Assembly (NCBI RefSeq): GCF_013368755.1
Contig: NC_049563.1
Location: 62,001 to 126,000, forward strand
Direction: 5' to 3'
From: Talaromyces rugulosus
Taxonomy: Eukaryota > Ascomycota > Eurotiomycetes > Eurotiales > Trichocomaceae
Length of the DNA: 64,000 nucleotides
The notes under the pieces were generated by a model. The model was given only the letters and a program-made list of their open reading frames with translations. It made no database searches and was not told where the DNA came from. This document shows, piece by piece, positions 46,352 to 57,400 of this stretch; within the stretch, counting starts at the first letter, position 1, and each line of letters begins with the position of its first letter. Made by a program: the position numbers and the translations under genes.

Positions 46352-48249
46352 TCATTTGAGCTCGATGTCTTCTTCACCAGGAAGGAGAATTTCATGACCA
46401 GATCCTTCGTAGACGAATATCGCCGCTAGATAGCCAAAAACAGAGACCAAAGCGACTATCCACCAAGCAAAGCCGACTGTACCAATAGTGAGACCGTAGC
46501 CATACCAGGCTCCCGAGAAAATAGGGCCAATGGTCCGGAACGCAGACGAGACTGACTGGCCGATTCCGTGGATGGTACCAAGGACGGACGGGTGGGGCGA
46601 ACAGTTATTGAGCAGTATAATCGAGGTCGGAAGGGTGAATGTGCGAGCCGAAACTTGGAGAAAGAGGACGATGATGATGGAAAACCAGACCCAAGGCCCG
46701 CTAGATTGAACTGGAGGAGCTGTTGTAGAAGGTGCTAGGGCGATATATGGCGCAAACGCATAAGCCAATGGAAATAGGGCAAGGAAATACTGATAACTTC
46801 GTGCCGTTCCTAGACGGCCGTTGATGGAAGGATAGATGGTGAATTGGAGTGCCATGCCGATGATACCGAGAATGGATGTAGCAAACCCTACACTCTGAGG
46901 AGGCATGCCCAATCCTCCAGTAAAGACAAATGGTAGCGATCGAGTGGGGCTCGTTGGATCATTGGCATCGTAGCGAGGCGTCGAGAGGAAAAGCAGCCAT
47001 AGGTTGTTGAAGGCACTAGTATAGATTAGCGTTTTGTACAGAAGAAACAACAAATTGCAGAGACTAACCCCATTTGAAAGTCGAAAAATGCCTGCGCCAA
47101 AAGAGTGAATAGGACATTCTTTGTCCAGAGTCTGTGAAATGGTAACACGCGTAAGACACGTTTTGACCTAGGTTTGCTATGCTCTGTGTCATCGTAGCCC
47201 TCCTTACTCGGGTCGAGAAGTGTGGCGTCTTCATCATGGGCTGCGACAGCCGAATACTGGGAGTGTGAACGAGAAGAACCAAACCCGAGGATGCGTGACA
47301 GGAGTTTGAGCATGTAGAATCCCAACCCCGGTTTACCTTTGCATGCTTCCAAGGTCTAACGGATACTATTAGCAATGACACACTACAACATATGCATAAA
47401 AATGCTTACCTCTTCCAGGCCGAATGCTACTAATATGGCACAAATTATCATGAAGAAGAAATTGGCCAGCATGGGTAGCGCGTAAGGGAACTTCATCAGC
47501 CATTGAACCCCGGAATCGCCTCCAAACAGTGAATTTGGACCAAAGAGGTTAGGGTAACTGGAAACAGGATCCGACAGCATACCACCAATAACTAATTACC
47601 GAAAAGTAAGCATGATAGAGAGATAAGAAGCCCGAGGAATCAACTAACCTGGTCCAAACAGCGCGGCGATGTTGAACCCAATCGGCAAGATCAAGAAAGC
47701 GCGGGAATGGTACTTCTTTTCCTTGACGTTCTCTGCAATCATAGTACGAATGATACCAACGGTGCCGTTGATAGCACCACCCAAAGACCGCCAAATAACG
47801 GCCTGGGTGAAAGAAGACGCGAAAGCGACTCCTAGGCAGGAGACAGCAGTTCCCAGTAAACCTACAAGGAGCACAAATCGCCGGCCACCCCACTCGGAAT
47901 CGGCAGCTCGACCCCAGGGGATGGCTGTAGCGAACTGGGCGGCGGTAAAAGCTCCTTGGAGGATGCCGGCCTGGGTTGAGATCTCGGAATCCGAGAGAGT
48001 GTCGTCGAAAGACTTTAGTTGATAGAACATGTACGCTTGCAGCGAGGCGACTTGCAAGAAATCAAAAACTCTGCACAGACACAGCACCAATAGCTGGCTT
48101 TTCCGTGGTAATGACATCCATGTGACAGGAAGTGGTTTTGGCGGCGAGAGCTCTCGCCGTCGCTGTTCTTGCTGATACTCCATCATGGCCTCGGTCTCGC
48201 TATGCACCGGCTGGGATCGCCTGCGCGAGTGGCCTTGTTGCCATTCCAT
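46352..48249 (-). CDS. MFS transporter, fungal zinc-induced-facilitator/YCR023C-like group
   Basis: Four exons, 48249-47649, 47591-47410, 47355-47069 and 47015-46352, give 577 residues. A polar N-terminus of about 50 residues precedes LPRKSQLLVLCLCRVFDFLQ (TM1). TM2-5 include ATAIPWGRAADSEWGGRRFV (loop 2-3 signature) and GGAINGTVGIIRTMIAE. A long cytoplasmic loop rich in Ser and acidic residues lies between the two six-helix halves, and the second half contains SVLGTIHGIGQSVSSAFRTI. The C-terminus is short and acidic. This group is distinct from the exporter next door; its physiological substrate is not established. The start at 48249 was chosen because it is the first ATG in the frame. Confidence 0.9.
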
Positions 48250-49260
48250 GAGGATTGTTTGCCTACTACAAGCCGGAGAGGCAGACAAGTACGATGGTGT
48301 GGCAGACCGTAAGAGGTCGGGCGTTGATATTTCCCAGGCCTAGTTTTCTTTTTTGTTTTCCTGCTTTTGTTGGGTTCTCCAGGTTTTCTGTTTGTTTTGT
48401 TGATTGTTCGATTTTGTTATACTTTTTTTTTCCGGCCTATTGGCAGAAAAACAAAGGTGGCAAATGCAATAGATGTAAAGCTACGTCAATCACAAGGCAA
48501 AGCGACGCGGTTGTGAACTGCAGTGTTCCGGATTCGGAATCTGTGTACGTATGCGTGCACTGTGCAGTCCGGATGTTATAAAAGTATAAAAATAAAAGAA
48601 AGTAAAAATAATAAAAGTAGGGAGGTTGTCACAAGTTCCAAGCTGTAACAACTCGATGATCAACTAACTGGGCACTATTCCGCCACGGCAGTTTCAGTGT
48701 GAGTGAGCAGTCGGAACAAGAAAATGAGGGCAAATGAAAGCAAATGAAAGCAAACGAAAGCAAACGCAATACATGCCGAATCTCCGTACAGTCAGTACGA
48801 ATGCAACACAGTGTCCCCTTACAGTAGTCCTTGCACGGCGCCCACTCCGGACGGATCGAGTAGCTGAAGACCTGATCGACCGTCATTCTATTACGCGGCG
48901 GGCCACGTTTCCCCCACTATTGTGGCCGGTGGATTTACCTAGCGATTTAGCACGGCTTGGCAGAGCCCATGCATTCTGCCGTTAATTTACCACGGTTCCT
49001 TAATCTCGATGGAGGTCAAGACTGGCGACGGGGCTGCATGGTTGCGGTTTCTATGCAAAACACTCGGCAGGAGAAGATAACAAAACACTTTTAGTTGTTG
49101 ACATTTTAAGAATTTGTTCATGATGTTCATATTTGAAAATGCTACACAATACATGCCATTTTATATACTACACCAATATTACACTATCGTTCAGAATATT
49201 TACAGTTCCCCGGGAACCATTGAATTTACGAATCACCTATTCACTCTCCCGGTCATCACT
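48250..49260. other. Intergenic region with a decamer tandem repeat
   Basis: The region upstream of the MFS gene and downstream of the arylsulfotransferase-like gene. It contains a four-copy decamer repeat at 48730-48769 and T-rich tracts near 48420-48430. No gene recognised. Confidence 0.45.
48730..48769. repeat. Tandem decamer GCAAAYGAAA x4
   Basis: Four head-to-tail 10-mers, two GCAAATGAAA, one GCAAACGAAA and one GCAAACGCAA, lie about 480 bp upstream of the MFS start. Confidence 0.75.
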
Positions 49261-51521
49261 TTACTCCTCCACGTAGTCGTCCCTGCTTTGGTTGGCCAGG
49301 GAATAGTAGCGGGGAGACATGGGTTTCCCATTCCGCATCCATCCTCGAACATCCCACCATGGTGAACTCGGAGCCGATGGGTGGTGCTTATCCGGCTGCC
49401 CGAGGTTCTCGGACGAACGAGACTCCTTCATGCGGTTGAAATGTGCATTAGACCGGCGCGCTCGACGGAAATAAACGCAGTTGAGAACGATTGTGGCGGC
49501 GATAACTACAACAAGAAGGGCAATGACCCAAGCTATTTGACCTGATGCTTCGTTAGACGGGTTACAAAAAAAAAAGAGAGAGAGAGAGAATGTGAATGCA
49601 TACCGCGAGTAAAAGAATATTTCTTCTGGCTGTCATTGCTGTTGTTAGACGGCTGATGCCCTTGAGGGACCGTTACCGGACGTGGTATACCATCGGCATC
49701 GGCGTCAGAATCTTCATTGTCCACCCAAGGCACTGTCTTGATGCCAGCAGGTGGGACCAGCGGCCTGGAATCGACTTCGTCAGGCATGCCATATTCAAGA
49801 GTGTTTTCACACAACTGATCTGCGCAGTACTCGCGGAGCAGGGGAGAAGGGACAAAGGTGAATTTGTCCGAAGAAGACCCGAGAACGTTGCCTTGGGCAT
49901 CGACGGCTTCGGCGTAGCTCCACGGATAGAAGCCCGCATGAGTGTATGTGGTTTCAAATCCCCTCTTAGCAATTTCAGCCAATAGCTCATAGGAATCGGA
50001 CTGGTTCCAAGCGCCGTAGAATCTCCAGCTCTTAACCTGGGTGGCTCCATTCCAGCTTACGTAGAAAGTCATGGGCGAGTCCTCTTCGTCGGATCTAGAG
50101 TATGTCCACATGGCCGGGTTGTCTGTAGGGTAGCCTTCCCACTCAAACTTTTGAGCGCGGTAATTCATCGTTTGTCCGTCACCGATCAAAGTCCAAAAGA
50201 TCAGTTTGCCGTGCTCGTCATGCTCGGAGACGTATCCCGAGTTTCCCCAGCCCGTTACAACGTGTCCGTTGGAAAGAACCTGTGTGTTCCCTTGACTTGA
50301 GGCAAGCACGTTGTTGAGGTAGGGAGCGTATTCGTTGGTCATTGTGGCAGTCAGGTTCTGGTGGTCAATAATAACAATCATACCGGACGAATAGGCATGA
50401 GTCTGGTTGAACCCATTGTATCCGTTATTAAACAGAGACAACACTGTATGTGTCGAGTTCTCAAACAGCCAGCGCGCATCATGTTGCTGCGAGAAACTGA
50501 AGTTAATGTTTCGGAAAGTCGGGTTCGTGCCGTGTAGGCGCCACATCACGGAGCCATCCTTGCCGGAAATCTTGTAGATGGCACAGGTGTGGCGAGACGA
50601 GATCAGGTAGTCGCCGTCCTTATTCTTGTCGATCGAGTTGATATGGAAGTAGTCCCAGGGAGCATACGGATCCAGGCCATTGCCGGACGTGTCGGTGTGG
50701 TCGGGCCACGTATAGGTCTCGGAGGGGTCAACGTGGTCAAGTGAGCGCCATTCGAACAGTTCCTCGCTAGTTTCAACGTCGACTTCTTGGAAGACGCTCT
50801 CCATGATCCATCCCATGCCAGTCTTGATATTCCACGTGCTCATGTCGAACTGGCGCTGCTGGTAGACGGTCAACAGCGCTGTCTTTCCGGCGCCGACGGG
50901 TCTAAACTCGTGCATGTCGCTGCCAGCCATACCACCGCCTGACTGGACGGTTCGAACAGTGCGATAACGGTTGTCGAGGATGACGCCATGGCCGCGGGAG
51001 TATCCTTTTGCTTGCGCGCCCTGGAAGAAACACAGGTGATCTTTGCCCTGGTGCGGACAGACGTGGAATCCGTGGGAAATCGGGGGTCCAGCAATGGCAT
51101 AGCCGGTCCAAACTAGATTCTACTCAGGATGCTTTAGTTTTTTTTCTTTCGGATTTTGTCCATTTTTTTCATCCTGTTCATTTCTTGACGTTCGCAGGGG
51201 AGAGAGAAAACGCACCCCTTGGTTATCAAAAATGTGCGGTCCGGGATTGTCGCCGTCGGACGGGGTAACAAAAAAGTATCCAGGAGTCAATTTGCTCGGA
51301 GTGCTCTTTTGCACGACGATAATCGGGGGACGCAGATCCGGTCGCTGGAGAAGAATTGTCAGCTTTCGCATCAGGAAGAGGGATTTTCATTTTTTGCGCA
51401 CCGATTTAAAGCTTTGCGTGGGGGGGCTGCCTCCCACGACGCCATGAATTATGTGAAGAAAGACAAATAATGAGAGTAACAAAGGCGAAAGGCCAAAAGA
51501 ACGGAACGCAGAGGCGGACAT
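49261..51521 (-). CDS. Membrane-anchored arylsulfotransferase-like (ASST) protein
   Basis: Four exons, 51521-51402, 51344-51216, 51119-49604 and 49541-49261, give 681 residues. Exon 1 encodes a signal peptide (MSASAFRSFGLSPLLLSLFV onward). The body matches fungal arylsulfotransferase-like beta-propellers (PF14269): LTPGYFFVTPSDGDNPGPHI, SHGFHVCPHQGKDHLCFF, GGGMAGSDMHEF, WDYFHINSIDKNKDGDYLIS, SQQHDARWL and GWGNSGYVSEHD. Exon 4 adds one transmembrane helix (AWVIALLVVVIAATIVLNCV) and a basic tail, so the propeller faces outside or the secretory lumen. Bacterial ASSTs transfer sulfate between phenols; activity of the fungal branch is not established. Many N-glycosylation sites are present. A (GA)n tract lies in intron 3. 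Confidence 0.88.
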
Positions 51522-52544
51522 TGCTCCGACGCTTGGGATGGGTATCAAGAAGATAACATGAAAAAGGAAAGACAACAAGGGAAAAAAAAACCCCCCCCCC
51601 GATGTGATGCGAACAGAGAGTGATATGGGGACTAGCCTAAGGAGAACGTATCGCACATGTTGCCACAAGGGTCATGTGTCGGAAGAAATACGTACGTACT
51701 CCCCGGCGTAATAGAGTGTTGCAGCCAAGAAAAGCAAGCAGCTAATAATAAAGAATGAAAGTGCAAACGAATACTCAAGCATAGGTGAAACGACGAGAGC
51801 TGCCAGGCAGTGGGGGTGAGAGAGGTGGAAAGGGCTGATGGGGGCAAGGCGAATCGAGCACAGTTGACTGTTGGCCCCGTTCCTACTAACTAGTGGTAGC
51901 AGAAGTAGTGAATTGAGATTAGTACTACTAGTGACTTTGGTCCACCGCGGCCAACGAACGGTGGATCAACCTCTGGACGGCGTCAACACATGTCCAAATA
52001 TAGTAGAAAAGACGCGGCAAGCTGGGAGAATACCGGGGAGACTACGATACCCGGCGTGGAACGAGCAGGATTAACTATTCATAGGCTGCTGATTTCGAGA
52101 AGATAGGGGAGATAAGCACACTATACGCGGCTAGTGGAGAGGTTGATGGGGCGAGGAGAAAGGTTTTTTTTTTTTTTTTTTTTTAATTATCAATTTTTAA
52201 TTTTTAGTCACGAATTGAGGAGGATACAATACTTTCAACTTGCGAATAGTAGTATCCTTGCTTTTATCGTCTTCTCTTTCTATTAAATAGATTAGAAATA
52301 CATCCAACGGCTACGAGCACTGTCTCAGTGCTGTACAGTGTATAGTATGGTGTACTCGACACACAGGATAGGTCTACTAATAGCATCATCCACGGGTGTC
52401 GCCGCGTCATGCCAAGCCCCGAGTCCACGCAAGCGCCGTGGATGTCGCCCGGCGAGCTCCTCTGGGGAAGAACATTCTGGCCGCGGCAGTCGCTCCGATT
52501 CTGGATGCCCGACATCCGGTGTGATTGCGTGTTCAATGTTGTTG

Positions 52545-52575
52545 GTACGCATACTCCGTATGGAGTACAGCGTAC
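52545..52575. repeat. 31-bp imperfect hairpin with TACTCCGTA core
   Basis: GTACGC, then ACTCC, then GGAGT, then GCGTAC are arranged symmetrically around a GTAT centre. It includes one exact copy of the TACGGAGTA nonamer (reverse orientation). Confidence 0.6.
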
Positions 52576-52881
52576 AAATCCTAATTGTGTCTTGTTTCCA
52601 CTGCAATTTGCAAACGAGAAAAAAAAAAAGAAGAAAACCACGTCTATCATTTGCGACGGCTCGGCTTAGGCCCCGTGGTTGCACCGGTACTATCAGCCAG
52701 CCCACCTCCCACCACCCTGCGCTCTGCACGTCTGCACCAGAGTTTCATCGAGCCAGTTCATCGCCCGCAGGAAACGACGGAGAAAAGCAGATGAGACGTG
52801 ACCCTAGGCCCGCGATAACGGCTCTGCACGGGACTCGCGAGCCCTAATTGGCCCCATCCTGCCGGGATGGCCCCATGCCAA

Positions 52882-52913
52882 GAGCGCCAAGTCCGCCGGC
52901 GGACTTGGCGCTC
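52882..52913. repeat. 32-bp perfect GC-rich palindrome
   Basis: GAGCGCCAAGTCCGCC at 52882-52897 is followed at once by its exact reverse complement, with no loop. A smaller inverted repeat (CCATCC...GGATGG) lies about 20 bp to the left. It contains CCGCCGGCGG at the centre. Confidence 0.85.
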
Positions 52914-53417
52914 CCCTGCAGCTGATCATTGGCTACAGCCTTTGTGGAGATTTCTCCTGGTCTACAATTGATACTAGTGTACGGAGTAGTGTGTGGTAGT
53001 GACTCCGGCCGTACTTAGGTCTTGTACTGACAGTTGACAGGTTGGGGGATTGACAAGCTTATGATATTCAACACTACGAAGAACAAACTTCTTCCCGTTT
53101 TGCGAATCTGACTTTTCCTGTTATTGGTCTGTCGATACGAAATCATGACAACATTTGAATATGACAGTCATAATAATAATAATAAAATAGAATAAATGCC
53201 ATGCTAAATTTGTTCCAACAACTCCGCCAAAAAAAATTAAGGGAAAGTAATAATCACAGAAACGGTCGCGTGAGTATTAGATAAAACCAGGCAAAAATCC
53301 AGTAACCCATCTGTCCGTAGAATCCAGACAGTTATGTCCAACGTCAGCAGCGCCAGCGCTCACTCAGCCTGGACGGGCAATCCGCAGAGAAAGAAAAAAA
53401 AAAAATGATCATCAGGT

Positions 53418-54455
53418 TCAACGAATGGTGTAGCGGTTGAATATCATCATTCCTGCAACCCCCGTCAGCAGGAGTGCTCCGCCCATAGTGCACGCCTGCA
53501 GAGCAGCGTTCAGCATCTGCCTCCGGTTACGAGTGCTGCATCGCTTCTTAAAGTTCGCCATGTCGTTTCCGGATGGGAAGGCAGCCTCGGGTACTTCTTC
53601 GCCCAAGAACTCGCAGAGCGGGCCCCAGCCATCCGTGATCTTGTATTCCAGCAGTCGGTCAGATGGCACCAGGCTACGCACTTCTTCGATGTGGTCCTTG
53701 TAGACCTCTTTGCCCTGGTTGGGGAAGTCGCCGCGGAAGAATGTGTCGAAGAATTTGTTCAGCATGGGATAGTACATGCCCGCAGCCCAGCTGACCTTGG
53801 AAGCCATGCGGTGTTCGGGGTCAGTGGCTCGCCAGTGGACCGTCTTCATGACCGACCTAGAATAATTTCAGATATGAATATCAAATGGACAAAAGCAACT
53901 CAACGTACGCATGCCATGAGTCAACGTCACGAGTCGTCAGAATAACCTTAGCGTTGGGATATGCTTCAATGAGCTCCTTGGCAAATGCACAGGCTGGCCA
54001 GTCACAAACGGCCTAGGTGAGGAGATTTAGCGCCTTAAGCGACACAAGAACCACTAAAACATTTCTCTCTTACCTGGCAATCACCTAGAATCTGGTCCCA
54101 TTCTTCGCGGCCGAATTTACCCTCGCCGTCATACTTGGCCGCGAGAGCGTCGTGCCACATCAAGCAATCCGGAGGGTTTTCGACACTGGCACACATCATG
54201 TGGTAGCAGCGGAGATATCCAAGTCTCTCGAGTGCAATACGGAGAGCTATATTCATCGTCAGCTGATATTTCAACAAATTACAACAAATCTCGAGGCGAG
54301 TGTTACATACAAGCAGTCCCAGTTCTACCGACACCGAGAGCAAGCACCTTCATGGGCACTGTACGCTGGCACTTGCGTCGGTCTATGCAAGTATCGTCTG
54401 TGAAAACATCGGTCCACGGCTGTGGTGCCAGAGCGTCGGATCGTGCCAGAGTCAT
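53418..54455 (-). CDS. P-loop sulfotransferase-like protein (PF17784 type)
   Basis: Four exons, 54455-54311, 54246-54074, 54012-53909 and 53856-53418, give 286 residues. The P-loop is MKVLALGVGRTGTASLRIAL, split by intron 1, corresponding to the 5'-phosphosulfate loop of sulfotransferases. Further family marks are LERLGYLRCYHMM, CDWPACAFAKELIEAYPNAK, and ILTTRDVDSWHASV (3'-phosphate loop). The C-terminus ends in a hydrophobic helix (CTMGGALLLTGVAGMMIF) and a short basic tail, so the protein may be tail-anchored. This fungal family is common and mostly uncharacterised; PAPS-dependent sulfation is inferred from fold only. It lies next to the ASST-like gene. Confidence 0.87.
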
Positions 54456-57400
54456 GTTGACCTGTGTCGTAGAAAAAAACGATTTTTATGTTTATTTTAA
54501 AACGAGCGAGAGTTTGGGAACGTCCTGAATGAGAGTCGTCGGCAGCAAGAAAGCAAAGGCTTTAAATGGTGTGAATATTAACAAGATAAAGAATTGGATG
54601 GGTGGTGCCGGATTAAACTAGGTGGGAAGACTAGAAAAAGGAGACGACGAGAGAAGTGGATTCTTTAAAAGTGAAAACACTCCCAACGACACACATGGTG
54701 AAGGAACTAACATGAGTCGCCAGCAGACGCGTAGCACCGTCTTTGGCCAGCCCCAATAATTCCTGCAGATCTGAGCGACTGCAACAACCGGCGGGTCTAT
54801 TTCCCATCATAGTACGTACTCTGTCGTAGACCTTAATTATCAGGCTTAACAGGGAGACATCACACCCTGACGGCCCTAGTCAGAGCCTGTTTCAAACCCC
54901 ATGACAGAAACTGGCGATTAGGCCCCGGTGCTATGGGAGGACCCAGAAATATGCAGATCAGTATTTGATTCTAGCACCAGTACGGAGTAATCCGACCTGC
55001 TCCATCAAGGATGGTCTTTCCTCGGAGCGAAGAGCCTATAAGACCAGCCTGTCGAAAATACTTAATAATTCATTCTCGACCCGTTGTAGTACTTGCCATT
55101 TGTGCTCGATCTAGCCACCTTTGCAGAGCATTATCGTCTGCTCTGTACAGAGTTTTATCCGGAACGTGGCCGCAGCGTCAGTGGCGGAGGAGACGCGTAG
55201 GTGGTCAACAGCGACGGCAAATGGTTTAATAAATTAATAGTAACAATACTCCAATGAGGACTGCTTGCGAAAGGCATTGCGTGAACTTGTTACGCCGCCC
55301 TGCCAAGCCACATCGTCTCGCGCATCCTAACCGGCCATCACACGGATGTCGGTGTTTTGCCTTCCGCGGATCAGCCATCCCCACCAAAGCGATGGGGCCT
55401 CGTCGCCACGTAAGCTGTTAGAGGGCGAAACCAATTGCGCTCAGGCCACGGACCTACAGATGTTTTTTCAGGGGAAATATTTGTGTGACTACCGGTCGTA
55501 CGAAGATAAGATGCTGCACTTCAGATTACCATCTTCTTCTACCTGACATATCATCTCATCATTCCGTGGACAACAGCAGGGGAAAAGGGAATGAATCCCA
55601 CTGTTACCCAGTGCCCACAAAAAAAGGCGTTTCGAAAGAAGAAACTTGGCACGCAGATTGTCACGCCAAGGCACTACTCGTGATTAGTTCGAAGCCATTA
55701 CCGGATGTCGCGAGGTACGAAGAAATTACTCCGGAGCGGGCCCTCTCTATGTAGAATGACGGCTGTTTTGGTACGGGGTATTGCTCCTTATTCTATAGTT
55801 ACTCTCTACTTTGCATAATCTATGCCGTGAATTAGATATTCATTCGCTTTCCATGTCTCATGGCATCACCATTAAGGCTCAGTTATTTTCGACAATGACA
55901 TGAGTCGTGAGGCCCACTACAGTTACGTCCCAATGTCCCATGGCTCGTTTGAGCCTCGAGGTGTCTTATCGGGTGGCCCCCATTCGTGACTATCAATAGA
56001 ACGCAAAAATTCTTGCCGGCTATAATAATGATCGCCGATACGGCTGCCGCAGCCGTCAATCTTATCAATGTAACAGCTCAAGTGACATCCTTTAAAACGA
56101 GCTGTAACCGTAGATAATTTTGCCAACGATCCCTGCTGTATAGGGCCGTAGTGCTGATGATTAAACGGGGGAAACTATCCAAAGTCCTCTTATGGAAGGC
56201 GATTTGCTGTAACAGTCGAGGATTAGCCGTCGATCACATCGATGCGTTATCCACCCCGAGGCAATGGATTCCGACGCGATATCAATCTTCTTGATTCAGT
56301 AGATGTCTATGGTGGTGGTGTAGACCGCCAAGGTATGCAATCTAGCTCGTTTAGGTTGAATTCATTTAGGTAGCATCATCACTTTTCTTATTAGGCTCGC
56401 TTTTGTCCGCTAAGATGCGAGTGATTGTTGGAGTGTAGATAGCAATACTCGGAGTACGAATTAACTAAAGGCGCATTCATATTAAGTAATTAACCGGGCA
56501 AGTCACATGTTTGAAGGTTGTTTTCGTTTTATCAAAGGATGCATGTAGGGGGACTAGAAAACCGTTTCGGCGTATCAGAATATGTTTTGCGTAGCAAAAC
56601 TTTGTTTCACGCCATTTGAATTTTCTCTACCACTCTTGAAACAATGCGTAACATACATGTATGCAGTTGGCTCATTTATCAATATTCATGTCATATTTAG
56701 TTGTATAATAACATTAAAAAAATTATTATTGTTGTTATTAATATACTTTGTGGCTAGAACTTACATGTGTGACACTGACGATGGATGATGAGAATCAGCT
56801 ACTAGTCCGTGTTGTACGGAAGCTTGATTATAGTCATCTTGTTCAAAACTTCTAAATGAGCCACTATTAATCATATATGTAAAGGTTGTTTCTCCTATCT
56901 AACTAAATATACGCAAAGTTTTTCGACGGGCTCAATGGCACACATGTGGGTGGTTTCAAGTCCTCAGGTTTCAGCTCCGAATTATTCAGTTATCAACTTG
57001 CATACTATATGAAAGTATATCTGATAGGGGCACGGGTGTGGTTCTATTCTGGTAAAGAACACTCTTCTGGGCGTAAATGTCCACCACCTAGTGCTTCAAA
57101 GAACTGTATATTTTATTGTGGAACCACGCAGGTAAAATAACAATATCAATTGATGTTTCTCATGATCTTTATTTATGTAGTATAGTTCAATGTTAGTTCC
57201 GGGATATATACAAGTAGAACCTTTTTATTTAATATCAATTTGATATTTCCATAACACTTGAAAATCGATTGATTATTGCAGTTATTCTTCCTGTTCACCA
57301 GCTTTGGATTCTTCGAGATATTGCATCCCAGTATTTGTCTAACAGTTTGATGGTAACCTGAGATAATAAATAGTTAAGTTTTTATTCCTAATCATAATAA

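Larger units (their letters stand above)
51522..53417. other. Long intergenic region with palindromes and homopolymer runs
   Basis: This 1.9-kb region upstream of the ASST-like gene contains an A9C10 run (51582-51600), a 21-nt poly-T (52164-52184), an imperfect hairpin (52545-52575), a 32-bp perfect palindrome (52882-52913), and exact TACGGAGTA motifs at 52552-52560 (reverse) and 52980-52988. No gene was recognised. Confidence 0.5.

Noticed and set aside
52338..52847. Plus-strand frame of 169 codons in the intergenic region
   Set aside because: Composition is that of GC-rich non-coding DNA with a poly-basic run; no domain, no conserved start context, and competing frames on both strands.
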